Below, in pieces: positions 26,701 to 45,963 of a stretch of 64,000 bases of DNA; position 1 is the first letter of the stretch, and each line of letters begins with the position of its first letter. Source of the stretch: Bailinhaonella thermotolerans (lineage in GTDB: Bacteria > Actinomycetota > Actinomycetes > Streptosporangiales > Streptosporangiaceae); assembly GCF_003594875.1 (NCBI RefSeq), contig NZ_QZEY01000006.1:282774-346773 (forward strand), written 5' to 3'. The position numbers were made by a program, and so were the translations under genes. The notes below the pieces were generated by a model. The model searched no databases, was not told the DNA's origin, and worked only from the letters and a program-made list of their open reading frames with translations.

Positions 26701-29277
26701 GCGAACGGCGCGGGGAACGGCACGGCGACGGCGAACGGCGCGGGGAACGGCCACGGCGGGGTCCGCGAGACATACACGCTGCGGCCGGGGGCGCGGGAGG
26801 ACTACGAGGCGCTGCTCGCGGACCTGGGCGACCCGCCCGCGCGGATCGTGCACGCCTGGGCGGCCGGCGAGGCTCCGGCACAGGGCGCGGAAGGCGTGTG
26901 GGAGGCGCAGGAGCTGGGCTTCTTCAGCCTGCTCGCGCTCGTGCAGGCGCTCGCGCCCGCGCAGCCCGCCGTGCGGCTGGACGTGCTCACCCGCGGCACG
27001 GTCGAGGTGACCGGCGGCGACCTGGCCCGTCCCGAGCACGCGACCGTCGCCGGGATCGCGCGCGTGGTGCCGCTGGAGGCGCCCTGGCTGACCGTCACCC
27101 ACCTCGACCTGGACCCGGCCGCGCCCGCGGCGGGCCTGCTCCCCGCGCTCACCGCCGCCGGGCCGCACGACGACCTGGTGGCCCTGCGCGGCGGGCGGCG
27201 CTGGTCGCGGACGTACGAGCCGGTCGCGCTCCCGGAGAGCGCGGAGGGGGCCCCGGCGCCGCTGCGCGACGAGGGCGTGTACGTGATCACCGGCGGGCTG
27301 GGCGGCATCGGCATCACGATCGCCGAGGACCTGGCCGTACGGCACCGCGCCCGGCTCGTCCTGACCTCCAGGTCCGGGCTGTCGGGGGGCGGGGGCCGGG
27401 CCGCGCGCGCCCGCGCCGCCGTACAGCGCATGGAGCGGGCCGGGGCCGCGGTGCTCGTGCTGGCGGCCGACGTGACCAGCGCGGACGACATGCGGCGGGT
27501 GCGTGAGGAGGCCGTCGCCCGGTTCGGCCGGGTGGACGGGATCGTGCACGCGGCCGGGCTGCCCGGCGGCGGCATGGCCGAGATCAAGGAGCGGGCCGCC
27601 GCCGAGGCGGTGCTGAGGCCCAAGCTGCTCGGGCCGATCGCGCTGCGGGAGGCGTTCGGCGACCTGGACCTGGACTTCGTGCTGCTGTGCTCGTCGGTGA
27701 CGGCGATCGCGGGCGGGTTCGGGCAGGTGGACTACTGCGGCGCGAACAACTTCCTCGACTCCTACGCGGCCACCTGGCCCGGCGCGGTCTCGGTCAACTG
27801 GGGCGCGTGGCTGGAGGTGGGCATGGCCGCCGAGGTGGACGCGCCCGCGGCCTTCCGGGGTCTGCAGCGCGGGGAGCGGGTCGAGCCGATCGACCACCCG
27901 ATCCTGGAGTCCCGGCACGAGGGCCCGCCGGTCGCGTGCACCGCGACGATCGCGCCGGACACGCACTGGGTGCTGGACGAGCACCGGATGGAGGACACCG
28001 CCATCCTGCCCGGCACGGCGTACATGGAGACGGCCCGCTGCGCCTTCGCCGAGTCCTTCCCCGCGCCTGCGGACGGGATGGCGGTCGAGCTGCGCGACGT
28101 CGCCTTCCTCGAACCGCTGGCCGTCCCCGACGGGTCGTCGGCCGAGCTGCGGGTGGAGTTCGGCGACGCGGCCGAGGGCGTGGACTTCGAGATCACCAGC
28201 GACCTGGACGGCGTGCGGCGCACGCACGCGCGCGGCAACGCGGCCTGGGTCGAGCCGGGCCCGGCGCCGGTGACGGACCTGGCGGCGGTGGAGGCCCGGT
28301 GCGGGCTGGGCGGCGGCGAGGGCGGGGTCTCCCTGTCGAGCCTGCTGACCTTCGGGCCGCACTGGCGCAACCTGCGCCGCTGGCACGCCGGGCAGGGCGA
28401 GGCGCTGGCCCTGCTGGAGGCGCCTCCGGTCAGCGAGGACGAGCTGCACCGCTGGGTGCTGCACCCGGCGATCCTGGACGAGGCCACCTCGTTCGCGCGC
28501 AGCGAGGCCGAGGGTCACTTCCTCCCGCTGGGGTACGGCCGGCTGGTCGTCCGCGCGCCGCTGCCCGCCCGGGTCTGGAGCCACCTGCGGTTCCGCGACG
28601 CCGGGAGCGGCGAGGTGATCGCCTGCGACGTGTCGCTGCTGGACGACTCCGGCCGCGAGGTCGCCGGGATCTCCGAGTACGTCCTCCGGCGCATCGACGC
28701 CTCCGCCGTGGCCGCGAACGTGGCCGCCACCGAGGCGGCCGCCTCGTCCTCCCCCGCCGCGCCGCAGGAGCAGCAGGCCGCGCCCGGCGAGGGCATCCGC
28801 CCGGCCGACGGGGCCGAGGCGTTCCGGCGGCTGCTCGCCGTGCCGCTCGGCACGCAGGTCGCCGTGGTCGCCACCCCGCTGGAGGAGTTCGTATGGCGGG
28901 CCCGCGAGGTCACCCAGGACAAGGTCGAGACGGCGGCGACCGCCGCCGACCGGCCCGCCGCGGCCACCCGCGAGGGGTACGTCGCGCCGCGCACCGAGCT
29001 GGAGGCCGCGGTGGCCCGGCTGTGGGGCGCGGTGCTGGGCGGCGACATCGGGGCCGAGGACGACTTCTTCGACCTCGGCGGCAACTCGCTGGTCGCCGTG
29101 CAGCTCATCGCGCTCATCCGCAAGGAACTGGGGGTGCGGCTGCCGATGCGCAGCATCTTCGAGGAGCCGACGGTGGCCGGCGTCGCCGCGCTGGTCGAGG
29201 AGGCCAGGGCGGAGAACGCGCCGAAGCCCGCCGAGACCACCACGATCACCCGCCAGCCGAGGAGGGCCGATGTCTGA
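23746..29277 (+). CDS. Type I PKS module KS-AT-KR-DH-ACP
   Basis: 1843 residues; the ATG overlaps the NRPS stop (TGATG) after a strong AGGAGG. KS: Cys183 in TACSTS, His319 in EAHGTG, His359 in TNIGH, all intact. AT: GHSIGE (Ser627) with HAFH at 723-726, the malonyl-CoA-type motif. An Asn/Gly/Thr/Ala repeat linker covers about 966-1002. KR (about 1175-1340): GGLGGIG and Tyr1330, with no LDD motif, so not clearly B-type. DH (about 1383-1650): His1413 in [13 protein letters not shown], where the usual Gly of HxxxGxxxxP is Asp, and Asp1578 in [11 protein letters not shown]: Ser1781 in LGGNSL. It adds a malonyl unit, reduces it and possibly dehydrates it. KR before DH is atypical. Confidence 0.94.
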   Translation: MAFDEEQPAVEPIAVVGLAARMPGAADWRAFWRNLCDGVESIRFYTLEEQAALGVAETRLKDPGFVPAAVVLEDHDMFDAAFFGMSAREAELRDPEHRLFLELAHTALEDAGYNPEDYDGEIGVYAGIGSPTYAWMNIRRNPSAYATAGWLGVMVANHADYCATLTSYKLNLRGPSYTLHTACSTSLVTVHVACEALRGGECDMAVTGGAMIEMPQEHGYIYDDEGIVSPDGHCRTFDEKAAGTIWGSGGGVVVLKRLSDAIADGDHIRAVILGNAINNDGASKVGFSAPSQEGQAAVIAQALGVGGVDPRTVTYVEAHGTGTHMGDPIEVAALSSVFQRETEDAGWCAIGSVKTNIGHLGQAAGIASFIKAVLATEKGVIPPSLHYTAPNPKIPFGENPFYVNAKLSDWRPEGMPRRAGISSFGIGGTNAHAVIEEPPAVEREPREIRPAHLLRVSARSESALTAAVERLAAHLRDNPDLDLADVAHTLRVGRKVFGHRAAVAASDAADAAAALTDSKRLVSGVAPRRPAPVAFLFPGQGAQYAGMGAELYEHEPVFRDAVDECAAVLQKELGEDIRELMFATGDEAEERLRRTEITQPALFTIEYALAALWRSWGVEPAGMIGHSIGEYVAATLAGVFALPDALRLVATRGRLMGSMPPGSMLAVQLDADEVRGRLPDGVSVATVNAPGTCVVAGPSALVSELAVRLAEEGVGATRLRTSHAFHSAMMDPILGEFHAAVAAVERHAPALPFLSNVTGGWITAEEAADPAYWTRHLREAVRFGDCVGTLLADLAGEGAPLFLECGPGGQLGGLVRGRLPREAARPLTSLPKTAGGESAAIRTAAGALWTAGHAPEVTAAPGYRVPLPTYPFERKRYWVEPDPGVGDPEKAVERARSGALPLEEWFSLPSWRRLPPVLTAGEPLGRCLVFDDGSGVAEELAAAGADVVLVRPGAAYGRTAPAGGAVNGAGNTAANGTANGTANGTANGAGNGTATANGAGNGHGGVRETYTLRPGAREDYEALLADLGDPPARIVHAWAAGEAPAQGAEGVWEAQELGFFSLLALVQALAPAQPAVRLDVLTRGTVEVTGGDLARPEHATVAGIARVVPLEAPWLTVTHLDLDPAAPAAGLLPALTAAGPHDDLVALRGGRRWSRTYEPVALPESAEGAPAPLRDEGVYVITGGLGGIGITIAEDLAVRHRARLVLTSRSGLSGGGGRAARARAAVQRMERAGAAVLVLAADVTSADDMRRVREEAVARFGRVDGIVHAAGLPGGGMAEIKERAAAEAVLRPKLLGPIALREAFGDLDLDFVLLCSSVTAIAGGFGQVDYCGANNFLDSYAATWPGAVSVNWGAWLEVGMAAEVDAPAAFRGLQRGERVEPIDHPILESRHEGPPVACTATIAPDTHWVLDEHRMEDTAILPGTAYMETARCAFAESFPAPADGMAVELRDVAFLEPLAVPDGSSAELRVEFGDAAEGVDFEITSDLDGVRRTHARGNAAWVEPGPAPVTDLAAVEARCGLGGGEGGVSLSSLLTFGPHWRNLRRWHAGQGEALALLEAPPVSEDELHRWVLHPAILDEATSFARSEAEGHFLPLGYGRLVVRAPLPARVWSHLRFRDAGSGEVIACDVSLLDDSGREVAGISEYVLRRIDASAVAANVAATEAAASSSPAAPQEQQAAPGEGIRPADGAEAFRRLLAVPLGTQVAVVATPLEEFVWRAREVTQDKVETAATAADRPAAATREGYVAPRTELEAAVARLWGAVLGGDIGAEDDFFDLGGNSLVAVQLIALIRKELGVRLPMRSIFEEPTVAGVAALVEEARAENAPKPAETTTITRQPRRADV
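26641..26757. repeat. GCGAACGGCAC-type minisatellite encoding an Asn-Gly-Thr linker
   Basis: Repeats of roughly 12 bp (GCGAACGGCACG and variants) lie inside the PKS gene and encode a flexible AT-KR linker of about 37 residues made almost only of Ala, Asn, Gly and Thr. Confidence 0.8.
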
Positions 29278-29535
29278 GCAGGTTCCCGAGCGGAAGTCCC
29301 AGCGGCAGACCGGGCAGCAGACCCAGCAGCAGACCGGGGAGCGGTCCGGGCAGGGGCCGCTGCACGCCGTCGTCGTGAACGACGAGGAGCAGTACTCCAC
29401 CTGGTGGGCCGACCGGCCGCTGCCCGCGGGCTGGACGGCCACCGGTTTCACCGGCACCAAGGAGGAGTGCCTGGCGCACATCGACGAGGTGTGGACGGAC
29501 ATGCGGCCCAAGAGCCTGCGAGAGGCGATGGGCGG

Positions 29536-29539
<4 letters not shown>
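29270..29539 (+). CDS. MbtH-like protein
   Basis: 89 residues. [19 protein letters not shown] followed by [19 protein letters not shown] is the complete MbtH signature, including the conserved tryptophans. MbtH-like proteins bind A domains and support their folding and activity; the Ser-type A domains encoded just downstream are plausible clients. The N-terminal 28 residues are an unusual Gln/Thr/Ser-rich extension ([17 protein letters not shown]). The start overlaps the PKS end by 8 nt, and the stop overlaps the next NRPS start (ATGA). Confidence 0.95.
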
Positions 29540-39265
<9,726 letters not shown>

Positions 39266-39439
39266 TGCGCAGCGCCGTACGGCCGCCGCGCGCCGTACCG
39301 CCCGCGCGGGGCGCGCTCCGCGCGGGACGGGCCCGGGGCGGGACGGCCCGCGGGGATCGGGGCGGAGGGCGTTGACGGCGCGCGGCCGGAGGGCCGGGGG
39401 CGGATGTGGCGGAGCGACGGACGTGAACGAGGTGGACCG

Positions 39440-42400
39440 ATGATCGAGGACGCGTATCCGCTGGCCGCGCTCCAGGCGGGGATGCTGTACCACAGCGAGC
39501 TGGAGGAGGGCACGCCCACCTTCCACGACGTGATGACGATGACGCTGCGCGGGCGCTTCGACGAGGCCGCGATGACCGCCGCGCTCGCGGGGGCGGCGGC
39601 GCGGCACCCGGTGCTGCGGACGTCGTTCGACCTGACCGGGTTCAGCGAGCCCGTGCAGCTCGTCCACGACGAGGTGACGATCCCGCTGGCCGTCCGCGAC
39701 CTGTCGGGGCGGCCCGACGCGGCCGAGCGGCTGCGCGACTGGCGGGAGGAGGAGAAGCGGCGCGGGTTCGACTGGGCGAAGGCCCCGCTGCTGCGGGCGT
39801 TCGTCCACCTGCTGCCGGGCGGGGAGTTCGCGCTGACGCTCAGCTTCCACCACGCGATCCTGGACGGCTGGAGCGTCGCGGCGCTCACCACCGAGCTGCT
39901 GCGCCGGTACGCCGGGGGCTACTCCCCTCCCCCGCTGGGGCCCGCGTTCCGCGACCTGGTGGCCGCCGAGCGCGAGATCACCACCTCCGCCGAGGCCGCC
40001 GCCTTCTGGCGCGCGCGGGTCGAGGACGCCCCGGACGCCCGCCTGCCCAGGCTGCCCGCCCCGCCCCGCGAGCCGGGTGAGGCGGCCCGGGCGGTCGCCG
40101 TGCTCTCCGCCCCGGTGGGCCGCGAGACCGAGGAGGCCGCGCGGCGGCTGGCGCGCGAGGCGCGGGTGCCGCTGCGGACCGTGCTGCTGGCGGCGCACTG
40201 CCGGGTGATGGCGCTGATGACCGGCACGCCGGACGTGCTGACCGGCACGGTCGTGCACGGGCGGCCGGAGGACGAGGCCGGGGGCGAGGTGCTCGGGCTG
40301 TTCCTCAACACGGTGCCGCTCCGGGTCCGCGCCGACGCGCCGACGTGGCGGGAGCTGGTGCTGCGGGTGTTCCGGGCGGAGACGGCGCTCATGCCGTACC
40401 GGATGTACCCGCACTTCGAGATCCAGAAGGCGAGCGGGCGGGCGCCGCTGCTGGACACGCTGTTCGACTACCGCGACTTCCACGTGTACGACGGGCTCGG
40501 GGAAGGCCCGGGGCCGGTCGTGACCGGGCAGGAGTTCTTCGAGCAGACGGACCTGCCGTTCACGGCGGCCTTCGGGCGCGCGCCGTCCGGGCTGGTGCTC
40601 TCGCTCTCCTACGACTCGGCCCAGTTCACCGCCGGGCGGATGGCGGATCTGCGGGACCTGTACCTGCGGGTGCTCGCCGACCTGACCGCCGACCCGGACG
40701 CCGACCCCCGGCCCTCCGGCCGCTACGCGGGGGCGGACCTGATCGAGCGGTGGAACGACACCGGCCGGGACCTGCCGGGCGGCACCCTGGCCGAGCTCGT
40801 GTGGGAGCGGGCCCGCCGCGACCCGGACGCCACCGCGATCGTGTGGGAGGGCGCCGCGACCACCTACCGGGATCTCGCACGGCGGGCCGGGGCGATCGCC
40901 GTACGGCTGCGCGGACTGGGCGCCGGTCCCGAGCGGCCGATCGGCGTCTGCCTGGACCGCGGGCCGGACCTCCCGGCGGCGCTGCTGGGCGTGCTGGCCA
41001 CCGGCGCGCCGTACCTGCCGCTCGAACCCGGGCACCCGGCCGCCCGCACCGCCGCGATGCTGGCCGACGCGGGGGCCGGCCTCGTCGTCACCACCCGTGA
41101 CCTGGCCGCGGGACTCCCCAGCGGCGTCCGCACGATGCTCCTCCCCGACGGCGCCGCGAACGGCTCGGCGGACGTCGTTGCCAACGGCTCGGCGGGCGGC
41201 TCGGCGGACGGCTCGGCGGGCGTCGGTGCGAACGACGCCGCGGACGGCTCGTCCGGCGGGGCTACCGGCCGGGCTTCCGGCGGGGACCTGGATCCCGGGG
41301 CGGGCGGGCTCGGCGACCCCGTGCCGGCGCACCCGGACTCCCTGGCGTACGTGATCTTCACCTCGGGGTCCACGGGACGGCCGAAGGGCGTCGGGGTCTC
41401 GCACCGGGCGATCGTGAACCGGCTGCGGTGGATGGCGGACTTCTACGCGCCCGGCGACGTGGTGCTGCACAAGACGCCGTACACCTTCGACGTGTCGGTG
41501 TGGGAGCTGTTCGGCCCCCTGCTCACGGGCGCGGCCATGGTCGTCGCGCGCCCCGGCGGCCACCTGGAGCCGGAGTACCTGGCCGATCTCGTCGCCGCGA
41601 CCGGGGTCACGACGCTGCACTTCGTGCCGTCCATGCTCGACGCGTTCCTGGAGACGCCGGACCTCGCCGCGCGCCTGGCGACCGTGCGCCGGGTGGTCTG
41701 CTCGGGCGAGGCCCTGCCCGCGCCGCTCGCCGCCCGCTTCGCCGTACGGCTGCCGCACGCCGAGCTGCACAACCTCTACGGGCCGACCGAGGCGGCGGTG
41801 GACGTGAGCGCGCACCGCTGCGAGCCCGGCGAGACGGTGGTGCCGATCGGCGGGCCGGTGCCGAACACGCGCCTGGAGGTGCTGGACGAGCTCCTCGAAC
41901 GGGTCCCGCAGGGCGTGCCCGGGCAGCTCTTCATCGGCGGCGTCCAGCTCGCGCGCGGCTACGTGAACCGCCCCGGCCTGACCGCCGAGCGCTTCGTCCC
42001 CGACCCGTACGGCCCGCCGGGCTCGCGCCTGTACGCCACCGGCGACCTGGCCCGCCGGCTCCCCGACGGCGAGGTCGAGTACCTGGGGCGGACCGACCTC
42101 CAGGTCAAGGTGCGGGGGATGCGGGTCGAGCCCGGCGAGGTCGAGGCGGCCCTCCTCGCCCTCCCCGGCGTCCGCGCGGCCGTCGTCACCGCCCGCGGGG
42201 ACCGGCTGGCCGCCCACGTCGTGAGCGACACGGAGGACGACTGGGCCGGCGCCCTCCGCGCGACGCTGCCCGACCACATGATCCCCGCCGCGTGGGTGCG
42301 GCTGGACGCGCTCCCGCTCACCGCGAACGGCAAGCTCGACCGCGCCGCCCTCCCCGAGCCGGGGATCGCGCGGAAGGGGTACGAGCCGCCGCGCGACGCC

Positions 42401-43411
42401 GTGGAGGCGCGGCTCGCGGCGATCTGGGAGGAGATCCTGGGCGTCGTGCCCGTGGGCCGCCACGACGACTTCTTCGCCCTCGGCGGGCACTCCCTGCTGG
42501 CGCTGCGGCTGGCCCTGCGGGTCCGCCGCGACCTGGGCCGCGACCTGCCGGTGGCGCGCGTGCTCACCGCGCCCACCGTGGCCGGGCTCGCCGAGGAGTT
42601 GCGCCGCCCGGACGACCTGGGGGCCGGGTCCCGCGTCGTGCCGCTGAACCCCGGCGGCGACCGGACCCCGCTCTTCCTGGTCCACGCGCTCGGCGGCCAG
42701 GTGTTCCGGTACCTCCCGCTGGCCCGCCGCCTGGGCGAGGACCAGCCGGTGTACGCGATCGCCGCGCGCGGGCTGGCCCCGGGCGAGGAGCCGCACTCCA
42801 CCCTGGACGAGATGGTCGAGGACTACGTCGCCCACGTGCGCGCGGCCCGCCCGCGCGGGCCGTACGTCCTGGGCGGGTTCTGCATCGGCGGCGACATCGC
42901 GATGGAGATGGCGCGGAGGCTGCGCGCCGAGGGCGAGGACGTGCCGCTGGTCGTGCTGTTCTACTCCGACGCCGACGAACCGGTGATCAGCAGCTCGCTG
43001 GAGAGCGACACGGCGCTGATGATGCACGCGCTGGCCGGGGGCCCGCTGGAGGCCGACTTCGAGGCGCTGTCGCGGATGGAGCCCGACGAGCGGCTGCTGG
43101 CGATCATCGACGCGGCGTCCGCGCAGGACCGGCTCGCCCCCGACACCGAGGACCTGGAGCAGGCCCGCCGCTTCCTGCGGGTGTTCCGGGCGAACGCGCA
43201 CGCCGTCGGCCGGTTCCGGCACCCGCCGTACGACGGGGACGTGGCGCTGTTCGCCCCGGACGGGGAGCGGCCGGACCTGGGCTGGCGCGCGATCGTCACC
43301 GGCCGGCTGGCGATCGCGCCGATCCCGCCGGCGCGGGTCACCGTCCTGTACGAACCCCTGGTCGCCGACGCGGCCACCACCATCCGGAAATGGATCGATC
43401 ATGGCATCTGA
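39440..43411 (+). CDS. Terminal NRPS module C-A(Ser)-PCP-TE with Cys nucleophile
   Basis: 1323 residues; ATG at 39440 after GAGGTGG. The C domain begins YPLAALQAGMLYHSELEEG, a different lineage from the other C domains here, and has HHAILDG. An A domain (FTSGSTGRPKG) gives DVWHVSLVDK, a serine code; a Ser/Gly/Ala/Asn-rich insertion precedes its A3 motif. PCP has LGGHSLLA. The TE has the usual fold (PLFLVHALGGQVFRY), but the nucleophile elbow is GGFCIGGD, with Cys1148 instead of Ser. The segment where the catalytic His belongs reads IPPARVTVLYEP, placing Arg1299 there. An Asp is present (FYSDAD). The TE should release the product, perhaps by an unusual cyclisation, or may be impaired. Confidence 0.94.
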   Translation: MIEDAYPLAALQAGMLYHSELEEGTPTFHDVMTMTLRGRFDEAAMTAALAGAAARHPVLRTSFDLTGFSEPVQLVHDEVTIPLAVRDLSGRPDAAERLRDWREEEKRRGFDWAKAPLLRAFVHLLPGGEFALTLSFHHAILDGWSVAALTTELLRRYAGGYSPPPLGPAFRDLVAAEREITTSAEAAAFWRARVEDAPDARLPRLPAPPREPGEAARAVAVLSAPVGRETEEAARRLAREARVPLRTVLLAAHCRVMALMTGTPDVLTGTVVHGRPEDEAGGEVLGLFLNTVPLRVRADAPTWRELVLRVFRAETALMPYRMYPHFEIQKASGRAPLLDTLFDYRDFHVYDGLGEGPGPVVTGQEFFEQTDLPFTAAFGRAPSGLVLSLSYDSAQFTAGRMADLRDLYLRVLADLTADPDADPRPSGRYAGADLIERWNDTGRDLPGGTLAELVWERARRDPDATAIVWEGAATTYRDLARRAGAIAVRLRGLGAGPERPIGVCLDRGPDLPAALLGVLATGAPYLPLEPGHPAARTAAMLADAGAGLVVTTRDLAAGLPSGVRTMLLPDGAANGSADVVANGSAGGSADGSAGVGANDAADGSSGGATGRASGGDLDPGAGGLGDPVPAHPDSLAYVIFTSGSTGRPKGVGVSHRAIVNRLRWMADFYAPGDVVLHKTPYTFDVSVWELFGPLLTGAAMVVARPGGHLEPEYLADLVAATGVTTLHFVPSMLDAFLETPDLAARLATVRRVVCSGEALPAPLAARFAVRLPHAELHNLYGPTEAAVDVSAHRCEPGETVVPIGGPVPNTRLEVLDELLERVPQGVPGQLFIGGVQLARGYVNRPGLTAERFVPDPYGPPGSRLYATGDLARRLPDGEVEYLGRTDLQVKVRGMRVEPGEVEAALLALPGVRAAVVTARGDRLAAHVVSDTEDDWAGALRATLPDHMIPAAWVRLDALPLTANGKLDRAALPEPGIARKGYEPPRDAVEARLAAIWEEILGVVPVGRHDDFFALGGHSLLALRLALRVRRDLGRDLPVARVLTAPTVAGLAEELRRPDDLGAGSRVVPLNPGGDRTPLFLVHALGGQVFRYLPLARRLGEDQPVYAIAARGLAPGEEPHSTLDEMVEDYVAHVRAARPRGPYVLGGFCIGGDIAMEMARRLRAEGEDVPLVVLFYSDADEPVISSSLESDTALMMHALAGGPLEADFEALSRMEPDERLLAIIDAASAQDRLAPDTEDLEQARRFLRVFRANAHAVGRFRHPPYDGDVALFAPDGERPDLGWRAIVTGRLAIAPIPPARVTVLYEPLVADAATTIRKWIDHGI
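41158..41263. repeat. AACGGCTCGGCG-type repeat in the terminal A domain
   Basis: Repeated AACGGCTCGGCG and GACGGCTCGGCG units encode a Ser/Gly/Ala/Asn/Asp-rich insertion just upstream of the A3 motif. It is the same kind of expansion as in the PKS linker. Confidence 0.7.
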
Positions 43412-44684
43412 GACCGTCGAGTCCGCCGCCGCGCCCGTCCCCGGGCTCTGGCGGCATCCCGACTTCCTGCGCCTGTGGACCGGGCAGGCGCTGTCGCAGT
43501 TCGGCTCGCAGATCACCCTCGTCGCGATCCCGCTGGTCGCCGTGGTGATGCTGAACGCCTCGGCGGCCGAGATGGGCCTGCTGGGCACGCTGGTGCGGTT
43601 GCCGCTGCTGGGCTTCCTGTTCTTCGGCGTGTTCGTGGACCGGATGCGGCGGCGGCGGGTGCTGATCTGGTCGGACCTGGGCAGGGCGGTCGTGCTCGCC
43701 GCGATCCCGGCGCTGTGGCTGGCCGACGGCCTGTCGATGCCGGCGCTGTACGTCGTGGTGTTCCTGCTCGGGCTGCTGACGGTGTTCTTCCAGATCGCCT
43801 ACCGGTCGTACCTGCCGGAGCTGGTGGACGTGCGGCAGCTCGCCGACGGCAACAGCAAGCTCCAGCTCACCGAGTCGCTGGCGCAGACGCTGGGCCCGAG
43901 CGCGGCGGCCGGGCTGGTCCGGGTGCTGGCCGCGCCGCTGATCATCCTGGTGGACGTGGTGACGTACCTCGCCTCGGCGGTGGCCTGCGCCCTGATCCGC
44001 ACCCCCGATCGCAGGCCGGCGGCCGAGGAGGACGGCGGCAACGTGCTCGCCGCGATCTGGGACGGGCTCAGGTGGGTGCTGCGGCAGCCGCTCCTGCGCC
44101 CGCTGGCGATCTCGGCCGCGCTGTACTCCATGTTCGTGATGGGCTCGCTCCAGGCGATGTTCGCGCTGTACGTCCTGGAGGGCGGGCCGAACGTGCCGGT
44201 CGAGTGGTTCGGGGTGATCCTCGCCTTCGGCGGCGTCGGCGCGATCATCGGCGCGTGGATGTCGGTGCGGGTGATGCGGCGGTTCGGGCTGGGCCCGGTG
44301 CTGCTGTGGAGCACGGTGGTCGGCAACCTGTCGCTGTTCCTGATCCCGCTGGCCGTGCGGCCGGTCGGGCTGGCGATCGCGATGCTGGCGGTGGCCGAGT
44401 TCGTCACGTGGATGGCCAACCAGGTCTTCTTCGTCGCGAACATGACGCTGACGCAGTCGATCACGCCGGGCCCGAAGCAGGGGCGCGTCATCGGCACGAT
44501 CTACTCGCTCGGGCTCATCCCGGCCCCGCTGGGCACCCTCGGCGCGGGCCTGCTGGCCGAGGGGATCGGGCTGCGCCACACGCTCCTGATCGCGGTGATC
44601 CTGGGCGGCCTGGGCCCGATCCTGCTCCTGGTGTTCTCGCGGGTCCCCCGCCAGCGCGAGATCCCGGCGCCCGCCGAGGCCTGA
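43401..44684 (+). CDS. MFS efflux transporter (EntS-like)
   Basis: 427 residues with about 12 hydrophobic helices. The N-terminal FLRLWTGQALSQFGSQI and cytoplasmic loop FVDRMRRRRVLIWSDLGRA are typical of the MFS_3/EntS group, which exports siderophores and other natural products. The start lies inside the last codons of the terminal NRPS gene (11-nt overlap), so expression is coupled and export of the assembled peptide is the likely role. No siderophore biosynthesis enzyme was seen, so the EntS resemblance alone does not define the product class. Confidence 0.92.
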   Translation: MASETVESAAAPVPGLWRHPDFLRLWTGQALSQFGSQITLVAIPLVAVVMLNASAAEMGLLGTLVRLPLLGFLFFGVFVDRMRRRRVLIWSDLGRAVVLAAIPALWLADGLSMPALYVVVFLLGLLTVFFQIAYRSYLPELVDVRQLADGNSKLQLTESLAQTLGPSAAAGLVRVLAAPLIILVDVVTYLASAVACALIRTPDRRPAAEEDGGNVLAAIWDGLRWVLRQPLLRPLAISAALYSMFVMGSLQAMFALYVLEGGPNVPVEWFGVILAFGGVGAIIGAWMSVRVMRRFGLGPVLLWSTVVGNLSLFLIPLAVRPVGLAIAMLAVAEFVTWMANQVFFVANMTLTQSITPGPKQGRVIGTIYSLGLIPAPLGTLGAGLLAEGIGLRHTLLIAVILGGLGPILLLVFSRVPRQREIPAPAEA

Positions 44685-44830
44685 GCGTGCGCGGCCCCCT
44701 GCCCGGCGGCCCCGCCCCGCCCCCGTCCCCGCCCCCGTCCCCGCCTCCGCCTCCGTCACCGTCACCGTCTCCGTCGCCGCCGGCGCCCGCCGTACGGCCG
44801 GAGCCGCCGGGGCGCCCGGGGGCGCCGGGG

Positions 44831-45958
44831 GTGACGCGGCGGGCGGTCGCCGCGTCGCTGGTCACGGCGGCGCTGCCGGTCGCCGCCTGCTCGCCCGCCC
44901 CGTCCTCGCGCACGGCTCGGCCCGAGCGGTCCGGCCCGGCGGGTACGGCCGCGCCGGGCTCGGCGGGCTCGGGGGGCGCGTCGCCGTACCGGAGCCGGTC
45001 GCGGGCGGAGGAGGAGGCGCGGTCGCTGGTCGCGGGCGGGCGGCCGGGCGCGGTGGTGTGGCGGCGCGACGGGGACCGCGTGGAGGTCGCGGCGGCGGGG
45101 TTCGCGGACACGAGGGCGCGGACGCCGATGACGGCCGGGCACCGGATGCGGATCGGGAGCGTGACCAAGACGTTCACGGCGGTGCTGGTGCTCCGGCTCG
45201 CGGGCGAGGGGCGGCTGCGGCTGTCCGACCGGCTCGGGCGGCTGCTCCCGGGGGTCCTCCCGGCGGCGGACGACGTGACGGTCAGGGACCTGCTCGGGCA
45301 CACCAGCGGCATCCCCGACTACCTGCGCGAGCCCCGGCTGACCGACGAGCTGTTCTCCGGCGGCCACCTGAAGCGGAGGTCCCCGCGCTCGCTGGTGGCC
45401 TACGCGGCCCCGGGGGCCGGGAACGCCGGGCCGGACCGCCCCGAGTCGTACTCCAACACCAACTACGTCCTCCTCGGCATGATCGTCGAGCGGATCACGG
45501 GGACGAGCGCGGGCGAGCACCTGCGCCGCACCGTGACCGCCCCCCTCGGGCTGGCCTCCACGGCGCTGGCCGAGCGCCCGGTGGAGCGGGGCATGGCCCG
45601 GGGCTACACACGCCGCGTCGGCGGGGCGATGACGGACGTGACCGAGGTGGACCCGTCGATCTTCTGGACGGCGGGCGGCATCGTCTCCACCGCCGGGGAC
45701 GTGGGCCGCTTCTACCAGGCCCTCTTCGCCGGGAGGCTCCTGCGGCCCCCGGAACTCGGCGCCCTCAAGGGCGGCCTGGGCGCCTTCCACACCTCCCTGC
45801 CCTGCGGCGACGCCTGGCAGCACAGCGGCTACGTCCTCGGTTACGTGGCCGAGGCGCTGAGCACGGGGGACGCCCGCCGCCAGGCGGTGATCCTCACCAA
45901 CACCGAGCACGGCGGCCCCGCCGTACCCCAGGTCGGACGTCTGGCCTGCCTCGGCTGA
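44831..45958 (+). CDS. Beta-lactamase-family serine hydrolase, lipoprotein
   Basis: 375 residues from GTG 44831. The N-terminus MTRRAVAASLVTAALPVAAC has a lipobox (VAAC), so the protein should be membrane-anchored outside the cell. An upstream in-frame GTG at 44687 would add a Pro/Ser-rich segment before the signal and is less likely. The active site shows SVTK (SxxK), YSN (YxN) and HSG, as in class C beta-lactamases, DD-peptidases and esterases; HTSGIPDYL is also characteristic. As last gene of the plus-strand operon it may trim the exported peptide, hydrolyse it for self-protection, or be a spare target. The roles are inferred from position. Confidence 0.88.
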   Translation: MTRRAVAASLVTAALPVAACSPAPSSRTARPERSGPAGTAAPGSAGSGGASPYRSRSRAEEEARSLVAGGRPGAVVWRRDGDRVEVAAAGFADTRARTPMTAGHRMRIGSVTKTFTAVLVLRLAGEGRLRLSDRLGRLLPGVLPAADDVTVRDLLGHTSGIPDYLREPRLTDELFSGGHLKRRSPRSLVAYAAPGAGNAGPDRPESYSNTNYVLLGMIVERITGTSAGEHLRRTVTAPLGLASTALAERPVERGMARGYTRRVGGAMTDVTEVDPSIFWTAGGIVSTAGDVGRFYQALFAGRLLRPPELGALKGGLGAFHTSLPCGDAWQHSGYVLGYVAEALSTGDARRQAVILTNTEHGGPAVPQVGRLACLG

Positions 45959-45963
45959 CCCGG

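Noticed and set aside
39266..39439. Possible small gene or E-domain remnant in the 174-bp gap
   Set aside because: No frame shows E-domain motifs or a conserved short protein; only a ribosome-binding site for the next NRPS gene is visible.
43401..44684. Siderophore identity of the product from the EntS-like exporter
   Set aside because: No aryl-acid, hydroxamate or catechol genes and no Cy domains are present; MFS_3 exporters also serve other products.
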